A DNA stretch of 64,000 nucleotides from Mycolicibacterium mucogenicum DSM 44124 (GTDB lineage Bacteria > Actinomycetota > Actinomycetes > Mycobacteriales > Mycobacteriaceae). Position numbers and translations under genes: made by a program. A model generated the notes under the pieces. The model worked only from the letters and a program-made list of their open reading frames with translations. It did not search any database and had not been told where the DNA came from. The stretch lies in contig NZ_CP062008.1 in NCBI RefSeq assembly GCF_005670685.2, forward strand, positions 5,394,001 to 5,458,000, given 5' to 3'. Each line of letters starts with the position of its first letter. Positions within the stretch are counted from its first letter, which is position 1. Shown in pieces: positions 47,604 to 56,949 of this stretch.

Positions 47604-47916
47604 GCACGGAAGCCCCCGAGGCCAAGACCGAACCGGAAGAGAAGGTTCGACCTCCCGAGGCGGGCATCCCAGCACGGAATACCGGCACCCACGCGGAGCA
47701 CATACCGCGACAATGGTAAAAGCGTTGTGGGCCTGCGTAATTGCGAAGAGCGAACGACTAAGAGGACCCCTTGGGTGGGGTTGTAGTCGCAGCGCATTGC
47801 AGGGACGCCGAGGCCACCCACACAACCCGACAAGCACGCTTGGTAACCGGGGTTCCGTGCTAGCGGGCGGCGAGCCGAGTCAGATGCCCTCTGACGACGG
47901 AGCGCCGCCCGCTTTT
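47604..47916 (+). ncRNA. Ms1/MTS2823 6S-like RNA
   Basis: About 310 bases of non-coding, strongly structured sequence between the Rv3661 and Rv3662c orthologs, the known place of the abundant RNA MTS2823 (Ms1 in M. smegmatis), which binds core RNA polymerase in stationary phase. A promoter-like tagtacaaa (47591 to 47599) precedes it and a strong terminator ends it. The exact 5' end is an estimate. Confidence 0.85.
47863..47916 (+). terminator. Terminator of Ms1 RNA
   Basis: GCGGGCGGCG (47863 to 47872) pairs exactly with CGCCGCCCGC (47903 to 47912), followed by tttt. The large loop contains another small hairpin (tcaga/tctga). Confidence 0.85.
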
Positions 47917-47955
47917 ATGTGTCCGCGTTTGCTGGAGAGGGTCTCAGACGGCCCG

Positions 47956-48729
47956 CTACTTGGCGGAAGCCTGCGCGATCGACAGCGCCTCACGCGCCCC
48001 AGCATGCAGGGCGCGACTGCTGGAGATCAACCAGGCCGTCAGCCCGTCGGCCGTGCCCGACGCGAAGCCCCGTGCCGTGGCACGGTATTCGCCGACCTGA
48101 CGCATCCAGTACATCTCGGGAACGCCGAGGCCGTGCGGATCGAGTCCACTGGACATGGTGATCAATCGGGACACCGCGCGCGCCACCACACCGTCGGCCA
48201 CTCCGAATGGAGCCAGGCTCAGTAGTTCGCCATGAGCGACGGCCGCGAGCACCGTCGCGGGCACCCGGCTCCCACCGCTCACGATCTCGCCGAGCAACTC
48301 GAGCCGCCGACCCACGTCCGGATCGTCGGTGCGGGGCCGGCCGAGCTGGTCCGGATCCGTCAGATCCGCGGCCGCCAGCGAGTGCAGGCGGGCGATCGCC
48401 TGCAGCGGCGCGCGCTGCCAGACGCCGACGAGCGCGGTCGAGCCACCTTCGAGCGCCTCGGCCACCCGTAGCGCGCCGGCGAGCACCGCGTCGGCGCGCT
48501 CACCTTTCGCCGGGGCCTCGCCGTCCTTACTGAAACTCAGGGATCCGCCGTCCAGCACCGAGGACGCCCGCGCGGCCCGCATCGACGCCTCGGCCGCGGT
48601 GGCCGGCCAACCGCGCAGATTCACCTTGTGCCGGTGGGCCCGGCCGAGCGCTTCACGCGCCTCGTCTCCGGCCTCGGCCACGCCGGGCAGTTCGGCCAGG
48701 GGAGCCAGCGGGTCAGGTGCAGCCACGTC
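47956..48729 (-). CDS. Conserved actinobacterial protein (Rv3662c-like)
   Basis: A 257-residue protein, mostly helical, from GTG 48729 (VAAPDPLAPLAELPGVAEA). The segment HKVNLRGWPATAAEASMRAA followed by RASSVLDGG resembles the N-terminal helices of Fic-type proteins, but no HPFxxGNGR motif is present. Ortholog of Rv3662c by synteny; function unknown. GTG 48747 is the alternative start. The gene ends about 40 bases after the Ms1 terminator. Confidence 0.8.
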   Translation of the reverse strand, partial: DVAAPDPLAPLAELPGVAEAGDEAREALGRAHRHKVNLRGWPATAAEASMRAARASSVLDGGSLSFSKDGEAPAKGERADAVLAGALRVAEALEGGSTALVGVWQRAPLQAIARLHSLAAADLTDPDQLGRPRTDDPDVGRRLELLGEIVSGGSRVPATVLAAVAHGELLSLAPFGVADGVVARAVSRLITMSSGLDPHGLGVPEMYWMRQVGEYRATARGFASGTADGLTAWLISSSRALHAGAREALSIAQASAK

Positions 48730-48755
48730 CGCACACGGTAATGCCACCGGGTGGT

Positions 48756-48794
48756 CACCTCCAACGTCACGGTGGCGAGCCACCTCCAACGTCA
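48756..48794. repeat. Two direct repeats upstream of acs
   Basis: CACCTCCAACGTCA at 48756 to 48769 and again at 48781 to 48794, period 25. They lie 31 to 70 bases before the acs start and could be operator sites for a regulator. Confidence 0.65.
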
Positions 48795-48806
48795 TTGCAA
48801 CCTGCC

Positions 48807-48822
48807 AGTGACTACGCTCACA
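48807..48822. promoter_or_regulatory. CRP-like site and -10 box at the acs start
   Basis: AGTGACTACGCTCACA fits the CRP pattern (A/T)GTGA-N6-TCACA. The inner TACGCT (48813 to 48818) is a TANNNT -10 box placed seven bases before the ATG at 48826, which predicts a leaderless acs mRNA and repression when the site is occupied. Confidence 0.6.
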
Positions 48823-48825
48823 ACC

Positions 48826-50772
48826 ATGACACAAGACACCGCTGTGCCACAGGCTTACCCGCCGCCTGCCGAGTTCGCCGCGCAGGCCAATGCCACTGCC
48901 GCGCTGTATCAAGAGGCCGACGCCGATCGCCTGGATTTCTGGCGCCGCCAGGGTGAGCGGTTGTCGTGGGCGACCCCGTTCACCGAGGTGCTCGACTGGT
49001 CCAACGCACCCTTCGCCAAGTGGTTCGGCGACGGCAAGCTCAACGTCGCCTACAACTGCGTCGACCGCCATGTCGAGGCCGGCAACGGCGACCGTGTCGC
49101 GATCCACTGGGAAGGCGAGCCCGTCGGCGACGCCCGCGACATCACCTACGCCCAGCTCAAGGACGAGGTCAGCAAGGCCGCCAATGCCCTGACCGCCCTG
49201 GGTCTGAACGCCGGCGACCGCGTCGCCATCTACATGCCGATGGTGCCCGAGGCCATCGTCGCGATGCTGGCCTGCGCCCGCCTCGGTGTCATGCACTCGG
49301 TCGTTTTCGCCGGTTTCTCGGCCACCGCGCTGGCCGCACGCGTCGAGGACGCCCAGGCCAAGCTCGTCATCACCACCGACGGGCAGTACCGCCGCGGCCA
49401 GGCGGCCTCGCTCAAGTCCGCGGTCGACGAAGCCGTCACCGGTCAGCCGAGCGTCGAGCACGTCCTGGTGGTCAAGCGCACCGGCATCGACGTCGACTGG
49501 ACCGGCGGCCGCGACGTCTGGTGGCACGAGATCGTCGACGCACAGTCCACCGAGCACGCCCCCGCGGCATTCGACGCCGAGCAGCCGCTGTTCCTGCTCT
49601 ACACCTCCGGCACCACCGGCAAGCCCAAGGGCATCGTGCACACCAGCGGCGGCTACCTCACCCAGGCGTCCTACAGCCACCACAACGTCTTCGACATCAA
49701 GTCCGACGACGTCTACTGGTGCACCGCCGACATCGGCTGGGTCACCGGGCACACCTACATCGTCTACGGCCCGCTCTCCAACGGCGTCACGCAGGTGGTG
49801 TACGAAGGCACCCCCACCTCACCGAACGAGCACCGGCACTTCGACATCATCGAAAAGTACGGCGTCACCATCTATTACACGGCGCCGACGCTCATCCGCA
49901 CCTTCATGAAGCTGGGCCACCAGATTCCCGCGGCGCACAACCTGTCCAGCCTGCGGGTGCTCGGCTCGGTCGGCGAGCCCATCAACCCCGAGGCCTGGCG
50001 CTGGTACCGCGAACACATCGGCGCGGGCACGACGCCCATCGTGGACACCTGGTGGCAGACCGAGACCGGCGCCATCATGATCTCGCCGCTGCCCGGCGTC
50101 ACCGCCGCCAAGCCCGGCTCGGCCATGACGCCGCTGCCCGGCATCAGCGCCAAGATCGTCGACGACGACGGCAACGAACTGGTCCCCGGCGCCGACGAAG
50201 AAGAACACGTCACCGGCTACCTCGTGCTCGACAAGCCGTGGCCGTCGATGCTGCGCGGCATCTGGGGCGACGACGAACGCTTCAAGGACACCTACTGGTC
50301 GCGCTTCGCCGAGCAGGGCTGGTACTTCGCCGGTGATGGCGCCCGCTACGACGCCGACGGCAACATCTGGGTCCTGGGCCGTATCGACGACGTCATGAAC
50401 ATCTCCGGCCACCGCATCTCGACCGCCGAGGTCGAATCCGCGCTCGTCGGGCACTCCGGTGTGGCCGAAGCCGCCGTCGTCGGCGCCACCGACGCCACCA
50501 CCGGCCAGGCCATCTGCGCGTTCGTCATCCTCAAGGCCTCCGCGCACGGCGGCAGCGAGAACATCGTCGAAGAACTGCGGGCCCAGGTCGCCACCGAGAT
50601 CTCCCCCATCGCCAAGCCGCGCGAGATCCACATCGTGCCCGAGCTGCCCAAGACCCGCAGCGGCAAGATCATGCGCCGCCTGCTGCGCGACGTCGCCGAA
50701 GGCCGCGACCTCGGCGACACCTCGACCCTCGTCGACCCCAGCGTCTTCGAGGCCATCCGCGCCAGCAAGTAG
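48826..50772 (+). CDS. acs: Acetyl-CoA synthetase
   Basis: A 648-residue protein from MTQDTAVPQAYPPPAEF. AMP-forming ligase motifs: LYTSGTTGKPKGIVHTSGG (P-loop), DTWWQTETGAIMISPLPG, YFAGDGARYDADGNIWVLGR and PKTRSGKIMRRLLRDVAEG, where the Lys is the acetylation/catalytic site. It converts acetate to acetyl-CoA. No ribosome site precedes the ATG, in line with a leaderless start. Ortholog of Rv3667; the dpp genes that precede it in M. tuberculosis are missing. Confidence 0.97.
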   Translation: MTQDTAVPQAYPPPAEFAAQANATAALYQEADADRLDFWRRQGERLSWATPFTEVLDWSNAPFAKWFGDGKLNVAYNCVDRHVEAGNGDRVAIHWEGEPVGDARDITYAQLKDEVSKAANALTALGLNAGDRVAIYMPMVPEAIVAMLACARLGVMHSVVFAGFSATALAARVEDAQAKLVITTDGQYRRGQAASLKSAVDEAVTGQPSVEHVLVVKRTGIDVDWTGGRDVWWHEIVDAQSTEHAPAAFDAEQPLFLLYTSGTTGKPKGIVHTSGGYLTQASYSHHNVFDIKSDDVYWCTADIGWVTGHTYIVYGPLSNGVTQVVYEGTPTSPNEHRHFDIIEKYGVTIYYTAPTLIRTFMKLGHQIPAAHNLSSLRVLGSVGEPINPEAWRWYREHIGAGTTPIVDTWWQTETGAIMISPLPGVTAAKPGSAMTPLPGISAKIVDDDGNELVPGADEEEHVTGYLVLDKPWPSMLRGIWGDDERFKDTYWSRFAEQGWYFAGDGARYDADGNIWVLGRIDDVMNISGHRISTAEVESALVGHSGVAEAAVVGATDATTGQAICAFVILKASAHGGSENIVEELRAQVATEISPIAKPREIHIVPELPKTRSGKIMRRLLRDVAEGRDLGDTSTLVDPSVFEAIRASK

Positions 50773-50796
50773 GGCAGCGAGCAGGGCCAGGCTGGC

Positions 50797-51489
50797 TCAG
50801 GCGATGGGCACGTAACCCGCGCCGGGCCGGCTCTTGGCGTCGAGATCGGCGATCACCGCGTTGATCGACACCGTCACGGCCGGGGTGTGCAGCGGCACGT
50901 ACTTGACGACGCACGTCGGCAGGTCGTCGCTGAACGCGCCGTGGATCATGCCGACCAGTTTGTTGTTGACGGTCACCGGCGCGCCCGAATCGCCCGGCTG
51001 GCCACACACCTGGTCCACGATGGTGCCCGGGTCCTGCCCGGGACCCCAGGTGACACCGCAGGTGTAGCCGGTGGTGCGGCCCAGCTTGCACGCCACCTGG
51101 CCGAAGGCCGGGTCCGGGCCGATGCCGTCGATCTGGAAGCCGTTGACGTTGTTGAGGGGCTGCACCTTGGCCGGGTCGAACTCGATGACGGCGTAGTCCA
51201 GCGGCTGGCTGCCGGCCACCATGACGCCCAGCGTGCCCCGGTTCTCGGCGCCCTCGGCCGCCACCTCGTGGCCGGGACCGCCGCAGTGCGCCGACGTGAA
51301 GCCGACGAGCTTGCCGCGGTTGTCATGACCGATGGTGGTCAGGGTGCAGAACGTGTCACCGTCAACGACGATGCCGGAGCCACCGCCCAGCGGCACCGGT
51401 GCGTCCGCGTGGGCCGGCACCCCGACCGACGTGATGACCAGAGCAATGGCCATCCCACACATCGAAGCAAACCCGGGTGCCGAACGCAT
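50797..51489 (-). CDS. Secreted serine protease (Rv3668c-like)
   Basis: A 230-residue protein from MRSAPGFASMCGMAIAL with a signal peptide (to about residue 28, PAHADA). The trypsin-type triad is visible: His in GFTSAHCGG, Asp in LDYAVIEFD, Ser in GQPGDSGAPV. Four Cys can form two disulphides. Length and motifs match Rv3668c. Probably acts outside the membrane; target unknown. Confidence 0.9.
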   Translation of the reverse strand: MRSAPGFASMCGMAIALVITSVGVPAHADAPVPLGGGSGIVVDGDTFCTLTTIGHDNRGKLVGFTSAHCGGPGHEVAAEGAENRGTLGVMVAGSQPLDYAVIEFDPAKVQPLNNVNGFQIDGIGPDPAFGQVACKLGRTTGYTCGVTWGPGQDPGTIVDQVCGQPGDSGAPVTVNNKLVGMIHGAFSDDLPTCVVKYVPLHTPAVTVSINAVIADLDAKSRPGAGYVPIA

Positions 51490-51579
51490 CGGGGCAGTGT
51501 ATCGCTGGGCCGGATCGTTAAGCGGCGCCCCACGTGGCAACATATGCCAGGACTACACCGACGCCGGGAGGACGTGTTC

Positions 51580-52089
51580 GTGAGCAATGGCGATCGCAAG
51601 AATGGCCCCGTTCCAGCCACGGTGACCTCGATCCCGCTGGTGGATCCGCATGCGCCCAAGGCCGATCCGTCGATCGGCGATCTGGTCAAGGAAGCCACCG
51701 CGCAGATGTCGACGCTGGTGCGCGCCGAGGTCGAGCTGGCGCGCGCCGAGATCACCGCCGACGTGAAGAAGGGCCTGACCGGCAGCGTCCTGTTCATCGC
51801 CGCCCTCGTCGTGCTCTTCTATTCGACGTTCTTCTTTTTCTTCTTCCTCGGTTCGCTGCTGGAGCTGTGGCTGCCGGCCTGGGCGTCGTACCTCATCGTC
51901 TTCGCGCTGATGGTGCTGACGACCGGTGCGCTCGCCTTCCTGGGCTTCCTCAAGGTCCGCAAGATCCGCGGCCCGCGGGACACCATCGCCACGGTCAAGG
52001 AGGCCAAGGTGGCGCTGACACCAGGCCACGACAAGCCGTCGAGCCAAGCCTCCATTCGCACGGCTTCTAGCGACACCTCAGGCTGGTAG
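51580..52089 (+). CDS. Holin-X-like membrane protein (Rv3669-like)
   Basis: A 169-residue protein from GTG 51580. Residues 30 to 60 form an amphipathic helix (IGDLVKEATAQMSTLVRAEV); two membrane helices follow (TGSVLFIAALVVLFYSTFFF and YLIVFALMVLTTGALAFLGF). This is the actinobacterial Phage_holin_3_6 layout, a chromosomal family of unknown role. The end overlaps the ephE start by one base (TAGTG). Confidence 0.87.
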   Translation: MSNGDRKNGPVPATVTSIPLVDPHAPKADPSIGDLVKEATAQMSTLVRAEVELARAEITADVKKGLTGSVLFIAALVVLFYSTFFFFFFLGSLLELWLPAWASYLIVFALMVLTTGALAFLGFLKVRKIRGPRDTIATVKEAKVALTPGHDKPSSQASIRTASSDTSGW

Positions 52090-53054
52090 TGCCGCCACCT
52101 GATCCGTCGGTCGTCCGGATCGACGGTCCGTGGCGACACCTCCAGGTGCACGCGAACGGGATCCGCTTCCACGTCGTGGAGGCCGAGGGCTCGGAGCCCG
52201 AAGACCGGAACGCGGACGGTTCCTCCAACGCCGAGCGTCCCCTGGTGATCCTGCTGCACGGGTTCGCCTCTTTCTGGTACTCGTGGCGGCATCAGCTGCG
52301 CGACCTGCGCGGCGCCCGTGTGGTCGCGGTCGACCTGCGCGGCTACGGCGGCAGCGACAAACCACCGACCGGCTACGACGGCTGGACGCTGGCCGGCGAC
52401 ACCGCGGGCCTGGTGCGCGCGCTGGGACACAACTCCGCCGTACTGGTGGGGCACGCCGACGGCGGCCTGGTCTGCTGGGCGACGGCGATGCTGCATCCGC
52501 GGGTGGTCCGGGGTATCGCGCTGGTCAGTTCACCGCATCCGGTGGCGCTGCGGTCCTCGACGCTGACCGACAAGGGCCAGCGCGCGGCCCTGCTGCCGGC
52601 GATGCTGCGCAACCAGGTGCCGTGGTGGCCCGAGCATGTCCTGACCCGCCGCGGCGGTGTCGCCGTCGAGCAGCTGGTCCGCAGCCGGGCCGGCGCCGCC
52701 TGGCCGGCGACGGCCGATTTCGCCCAGACGGCCGCGCACCTGCGCACCGCGATCCAGATTCCGTCGGCCGCGCATTCGGCGCTCGAGTATCAGCGGTGGG
52801 CGGCGCGCAGTCAGGTCCGCGGTGAAGGCCGGCGCTTCATGCGCGCGATGAAACAGCGCACCGCGGTGCCGGTCCTGCACCTGCACGGCACTGCCGATCC
52901 GTACGTGCTCGACGACCCGGTCCGCCGGACCCAGCGCTACGCCCCGCAGACCCGCTTCGTGTCCATCCCCGGCGCAGGCCATTTCGCGCACGAGGAGCAG
53001 CCGTCGACCGTCACCTCGGAGCTGTCGACGTTCCTGCACCAGCTACCCGGCTGA
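52089..53054 (+). CDS. ephE: Alpha/beta hydrolase, epoxide-hydrolase-like EphE
   Basis: A 321-residue protein from GTG 52089. The oxyanion motif is LLHGFASFWYSW, the nucleophile Asp lies in LVGHADGGLVCW, DLRGYGGSDKP is the usual loop, and the His is in PGAGHFAHEEQP. This fits Rv3670 (EphE). It would open epoxides to diols; the natural substrate is unknown. It ends tail to tail with marP, overlapping by 12 bases. Confidence 0.9.
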   Translation: MPPPDPSVVRIDGPWRHLQVHANGIRFHVVEAEGSEPEDRNADGSSNAERPLVILLHGFASFWYSWRHQLRDLRGARVVAVDLRGYGGSDKPPTGYDGWTLAGDTAGLVRALGHNSAVLVGHADGGLVCWATAMLHPRVVRGIALVSSPHPVALRSSTLTDKGQRAALLPAMLRNQVPWWPEHVLTRRGGVAVEQLVRSRAGAAWPATADFAQTAAHLRTAIQIPSAAHSALEYQRWAARSQVRGEGRRFMRAMKQRTAVPVLHLHGTADPYVLDDPVRRTQRYAPQTRFVSIPGAGHFAHEEQPSTVTSELSTFLHQLPG

Positions 53055-54236
53055 GATGCACTTTCCGGTCGGCACCGCTTCGGAGTTGTCGACCTTGGCC
53101 ATCTGCTTGGCCACCTCGTCGGCGGTGAGGACGAAGCCGGTGTCGGCGTCGTCGACCGCGGCGCCGAACACGACACCGAGCACCTTGCCGCTGCCGTCGA
53201 TCAGCGGCCCACCCGAATTGCCTTGGCGGACATTGCCTCTGATGGTGTAGACCTCACGCGTGACGGTCGTGGAGTGGTAGATGTCCGGGCCGTTGAGCTT
53301 GATGACCTCGCGGATGCGCGCCGGGGTCGCGGCGAACTCACCGCCACCCGGGTAGCCCATGACGACCGCACCGGTCCCGGTCTGCGCCTCCTGCATGTCG
53401 AACTTCAGGGGCGCCGCGGGCAGGTCGGGGGCGTCGAGAATCGAGATGTCGGCCTCGGGGTCGTACGACACGACCTTGGCGTCGTAGCTCTTGTCGTCGA
53501 CCTGGACGGTGACGCTGTTGGAGCCCGCCACCACGTGGGCGTTGGACATCACCCGGCCGGGCGCCACCACGAAGCCGGTGCCCTCGAGCACCTTCTGGCA
53601 GCTCTGCGCGACACCGCGGATCTTCACGACGCTGCCCTTGGCGGCGGCCACCGCCGGATCGGCGACGAGCGCGGGGTCAGGTGCCGAGACGCTGACGATC
53701 GGGGTGCGGCCGAACGGCTGCAGCACCGACGGCAGGCCCGAGGTGTTCAGCAGTGCCGAGAGCCGCGTGGGCACGCGCTTGAGCCAGGCCGGCGCGAGGT
53801 CGTTGACCTCGGACAGCACGCGCGAACCGTTCACCGCCGCAGCCAGGTTCGGCTGATCGGACGACGTCAGCGGCGTGGCCAGCAGCCAGGCGGCGACCAG
53901 GACCGCGACCAGTTGCAGGGCCATGCCGACGACCGAGTCGAAGCCGCGCACCACTTCGTTGCGCATGGCGCCACGGACGGCGCGGCCCAGCACCACACCG
54001 GCGATCTCGCCGACCACGACCAGGCCCAGGATCAGGAACAGGGCGATGAAGAGCTTGCTGCGGGCGCCGTCGACGTGCGCCACCACATGCGGCGCCAGCA
54101 GGACACCGGCCACCGCGCCGAGCACCACACCGAGAAAAGACAGCAGCGAGCCCAGCGCCCCAGACCGCCAGCCCGAGACGGCGGCGACGAAGGCGACGGA
54201 CAGAACGGCCAGATCCAGCCATTGTGAAGGTGTCAT
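53043..54236 (-). CDS. marP: Membrane-anchored acid-resistance serine protease MarP
   Basis: A 397-residue protein from MTPSQWLDLAVLSVAFV. Four membrane helices (residues about 5 to 25, 30 to 52, 60 to 85 and 100 to 125, CvpA-like) precede a periplasmic chymotrypsin-fold protease. Catalytic motifs: MSNAHVVAGSNS, ADISILDAPDL and RQGNSGGPLIDG. MarP (Rv3671c) cleaves RipA and protects against acid. It is the last gene of the nth-tlpA-nudix-marP operon and overlaps the Nudix stop (ATGA). Confidence 0.95.
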   Translation of the reverse strand: MTPSQWLDLAVLSVAFVAAVSGWRSGALGSLLSFLGVVLGAVAGVLLAPHVVAHVDGARSKLFIALFLILGLVVVGEIAGVVLGRAVRGAMRNEVVRGFDSVVGMALQLVAVLVAAWLLATPLTSSDQPNLAAAVNGSRVLSEVNDLAPAWLKRVPTRLSALLNTSGLPSVLQPFGRTPIVSVSAPDPALVADPAVAAAKGSVVKIRGVAQSCQKVLEGTGFVVAPGRVMSNAHVVAGSNSVTVQVDDKSYDAKVVSYDPEADISILDAPDLPAAPLKFDMQEAQTGTGAVVMGYPGGGEFAATPARIREVIKLNGPDIYHSTTVTREVYTIRGNVRQGNSGGPLIDGSGKVLGVVFGAAVDDADTGFVLTADEVAKQMAKVDNSEAVPTGKCISAG

Positions 54237-54997
54237 GGTTGATCCACACGGTAGCCGCTGGACTCGCCCAGCAGCGCCATTGCCGCGTCCAGTTCCTCGA
54301 CGACGTCGGTGTTCCAGGGCTTGGCCCAGCCTGCGACGTCGAGCATCGCGGAGATCACCTGAGCGGTGAAGCCCCACACCAGCATCTGGTTGAGCAGAAA
54401 GGCCGGGCCGGCGAACCGGCGCGTGTTCTCTTTGCGGTACACCATCAACCGGTTCTCGGGATTGACGAAGGCTCGCACCGGAACCCGCGCGACGATCGCG
54501 GTCTCGGCCGGATCGACAGCGCGGACGTGGCCCGGGTCGGGCGAGTACGCGAGCACCGGGACGACGTGAAAACCCGAGGGCGGGATGAACATTCGGTCCA
54601 GCTCCGCCAGTATGTGCAGCCGGGAGGGATCGATGCCGGTCTCCTCGTTCGCCTCCCGCAGGGCGGTGCCGATCGGACCGTCGTCCCCCGGATCGGATGC
54701 GCCGCCGGGGAACGCGGCCTGCCCGGCGTGGTGCCGCAACGTCGACGCGCGGACGGTGACCAGCAGGTCGGCGTCGGGCGGCAGGGCACCGGCCGGGGCG
54801 TCGGGCGCGCCCGAGAACAACACCAGGACGGCGGCGTCGCGTTTGGTGCCGGTCAGCGTCGCGGTGGCGCCGGCGGCGGTGATGGCCGCCAGCACGCTCT
54901 TCGGCACCCGGCGCCGGTAGGCCTGCGGTAGGTCCTGTGCGTTGTCGACCAGGGGTTGCAGCCAGGCCGGGGCGGCCTGCGGGTTCAGCACGGTCAC
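54233..54997 (-). CDS. Nudix hydrolase, CoA pyrophosphatase-like (Rv3672c)
   Basis: A 254-residue protein from GTG 54997. The Nudix box is GTALREANEETGIDPSRL, with the upstream CoA-type signature AFPGGASDPGDDGP. The family cleaves the pyrophosphate in CoA or related nucleotides. The GTG overlaps the tlpA stop (GTGA). Later part is helical with AVDPAETAIVARVPVRAF and FLLNQMLVWGFTAQV. Confidence 0.92.
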   Translation of the reverse strand: MTVLNPQAAPAWLQPLVDNAQDLPQAYRRRVPKSVLAAITAAGATATLTGTKRDAAVLVLFSGAPDAPAGALPPDADLLVTVRASTLRHHAGQAAFPGGASDPGDDGPIGTALREANEETGIDPSRLHILAELDRMFIPPSGFHVVPVLAYSPDPGHVRAVDPAETAIVARVPVRAFVNPENRLMVYRKENTRRFAGPAFLLNQMLVWGFTAQVISAMLDVAGWAKPWNTDVVEELDAAMALLGESSGYRVDQP

Positions 54998-55647
54998 CCC
55001 GACACTCCTAACTGTGGGTTCACTGCACTGGCGATCTCATCGGCGCTGGTGAACGGCCGGGGCAGGACCTGAGCAACGCTACCGTCCGGGCGCAGCAGCA
55101 CCGTCGCAGGCATGACGTTGGGCACGCGCAGCGCGGCCGCGATCAGACGCCGGCCGTCCTGCAGCATCGGCAGCTTGACGCCGAGGTCGGCCAGCCGCAG
55201 CAGCCCGGCGGTCTCGTTCTCGTCCTGGTGCACCGTCACCACGGTCACCCGGGTGCCCATGCGGCGCTGGTACTCGGCGAGTGCGGGCAGTTCGTCGGCG
55301 CAGGGACCGCACCAGTAGGCCCACAGGTTCAGCACCACGGCCCGGCCGGCGACGGCCTTCGCGACGTCGACTGGCGTGCCGTCGGCCGCGCAGTCGACCG
55401 TGATGCCCTGCAGGGCTTGCGGTCCCGGCCCGCCCTGCGGCGCCGGGCAGGGCGGTAGGGCGGCCTTGGCCCGGGGCGCGGCCAGCGCCGCCGGGGTGTC
55501 GGCGTCGCGATGCACCCGGGCCTGGCCGGCCGGCTGGCCCGACGGCCCCGGACCCGACGGCTGCTCACCGAGCTGCCGCCACAGCGCCACCCCCAGCACG
55601 ACGAAGACGGCCAGCACCACAACGGTCCAGCGGGCAGACCGACTCAC
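54994..55647 (-). CDS. TlpA-like membrane thioredoxin (Rv3673c)
   Basis: A 217-residue protein from GTG 55647. One membrane helix ([17 protein letters not shown]), a Pro/Gly/Ala linker, then a thioredoxin fold with active site [16 protein letters not shown] and cis-Pro region [13 protein letters not shown]. Works as an extracytoplasmic thiol-disulphide reductase. Overlaps nth and the Nudix gene by GTGA pairs, so all four genes are coupled. Confidence 0.92.
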   Translation of the reverse strand: MSRSARWTVVVLAVFVVLGVALWRQLGEQPSGPGPSGQPAGQARVHRDADTPAALAAPRAKAALPPCPAPQGGPGPQALQGITVDCAADGTPVDVAKAVAGRAVVLNLWAYWCGPCADELPALAEYQRRMGTRVTVVTVHQDENETAGLLRLADLGVKLPMLQDGRRLIAAALRVPNVMPATVLLRPDGSVAQVLPRPFTSADEIASAVNPQLGVSG

Positions 55648-56474
55648 TCGGTGATCCCGGCCAGCGCCAGCAGGTGCTCGGTCTCGGGTCCTCTGACCAG
55701 CGCCGCGGCGGTCGCCAGATCCGTCGGCCCGAGGCCGTAGGACGGGCAGTCGCGGGCCAGCACGCACACGCCGCAGGCCGGGGTCCGGGAATGGCAGACG
55801 CGGCGGCCGTGGAAGATCACGCGGTGCGACAGCAGGGTCCACTCCTTGCGCGGGATCAGTTCGCCGACGGCGTGTTCCACCTTGACCGGGTCTTCCTCGG
55901 CGGTCCAGCGCCAGCGTCGCACCAGCCGGCCGAAGTGGGTGTCCACCGTGATGCCCGGGATGTCGAAGGCGTTGCCCAGGATGACGTTGGCGGTCTTGCG
56001 GCCCACGCCGGGCAGTGTGACCAGCTCGTCCAGGGTGTCCGGCACCTCGCCGTCGAAGCGGGTGACCAGCTCCTGGCCCAGCCCGATGATCGACGTCGCC
56101 TTGTTGCGGTAGAAGCCGGTGGGCCGGATCAGCTCCTCGAGTTCGGTCCGGTTGGCCTGCGCATAGTCGAGCGCCGTCGGGTATTTGGCGAACAGCGCCG
56201 GCGTCGTGAGGTTCACCCTCTTGTCCGTGCACTGCGCCGACAGGATGGTGGCCACCGCCAACTCGAGCGGGTTGGTGAAATCCAGCTCGCAGTAGACGTG
56301 CGGGAACGCCTGCGCGAGTTCACGATTCATTCGCCGAGCGCGCCGCACCAGACCCAGGTGGGTTTCGTTGTCGAATTTTGCGGTGGATCGTCGCGCAGGC
56401 ACGCCGGTAAGCGTACTGAGAGAAGTCGGTAAGGATACTTTGACCGGCGTCGTTTCGTGATCACCCTGAGACAT
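55644..56474 (-). CDS. nth: Endonuclease III
   Basis: A 276-residue protein. The helix-hairpin-helix is [19 protein letters not shown] with the catalytic Lys, then [13 protein letters not shown] with the catalytic Asp. The 4Fe-4S motif is [17 protein letters not shown]. It removes oxidised pyrimidines and cuts abasic sites. ATG 56474 is annotated; GTG 56402 gives an N-terminus closer to M. tuberculosis Nth. Divergent from the Rv3675-like gene with 21 bases between starts if 56474 is right. Confidence 0.96.
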   Translation of the reverse strand: MSQGDHETTPVKVSLPTSLSTLTGVPARRSTAKFDNETHLGLVRRARRMNRELAQAFPHVYCELDFTNPLELAVATILSAQCTDKRVNLTTPALFAKYPTALDYAQANRTELEELIRPTGFYRNKATSIIGLGQELVTRFDGEVPDTLDELVTLPGVGRKTANVILGNAFDIPGITVDTHFGRLVRRWRWTAEEDPVKVEHAVGELIPRKEWTLLSHRVIFHGRRVCHSRTPACGVCVLARDCPSYGLGPTDLATAAALVRGPETEHLLALAGITE

Positions 56475-56495
56475 TCGGCGTGTTTACTTCTGCGT

Positions 56496-56846
56496 GTGTC
56501 CTGGTTGCTCGTGGTGTGCATTCCCGGGTTGCTCATGCTGGCAACCTTCGGGTTGAGCCGCCTGGAAGCGATGCTCGATACGTCCAAGGAGACGTACACC
56601 GCGGCCGACGTCAAAGCCTTTGTCGACAAGGTCAAGACGGCGTGGTCGCAGCAGAGTGCACCCTCGGACACACTGCCGCACCGATCGGCGCCCCGATTCG
56701 AGGAACCTCGTGCACTGGCGGCCCCGTCGCCGACGCGCGACAACCCGCTCGGGGCCTTCGGTGAACCCGAATTACCCAGCCGCGCGTATGCCCACTATGC
56801 GAGCAATCCGCAATTTCGCGACACTCGCCATGCAAATCGTGTGTAG
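56496..56846 (+). CDS. Small membrane protein (Rv3675-like)
   Basis: A 116-residue protein from GTG 56496 (MSWLLVVCIPGLLMLAT). One N-terminal membrane helix and then a soluble tail with LDTSKETYTAADVKAFVDKV, ending SNPQFRDTRHANRV, the same end as in M. tuberculosis Rv3675. A start at 56457 would overlap nth. Role unknown; it lies between nth and crp. Confidence 0.87.
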   Translation: MSWLLVVCIPGLLMLATFGLSRLEAMLDTSKETYTAADVKAFVDKVKTAWSQQSAPSDTLPHRSAPRFEEPRALAAPSPTRDNPLGAFGEPELPSRAYAHYASNPQFRDTRHANRV

Positions 56847-56949
56847 CGTGGCTGGTTGCGAAACGGCTTACCACTAGACTGACTTTGTTAACCAGTTCAC
56901 TGGCTAGCTTGCGCGCGTTTTTTATCACTCACCAGCCTTAGGGAGCAAC

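Noticed and set aside
48966..50336. Long Arg-rich + frame inside acs
   Set aside because: Arg/His/Ala-rich reading with no fold; it lies in the acs gene in another frame.
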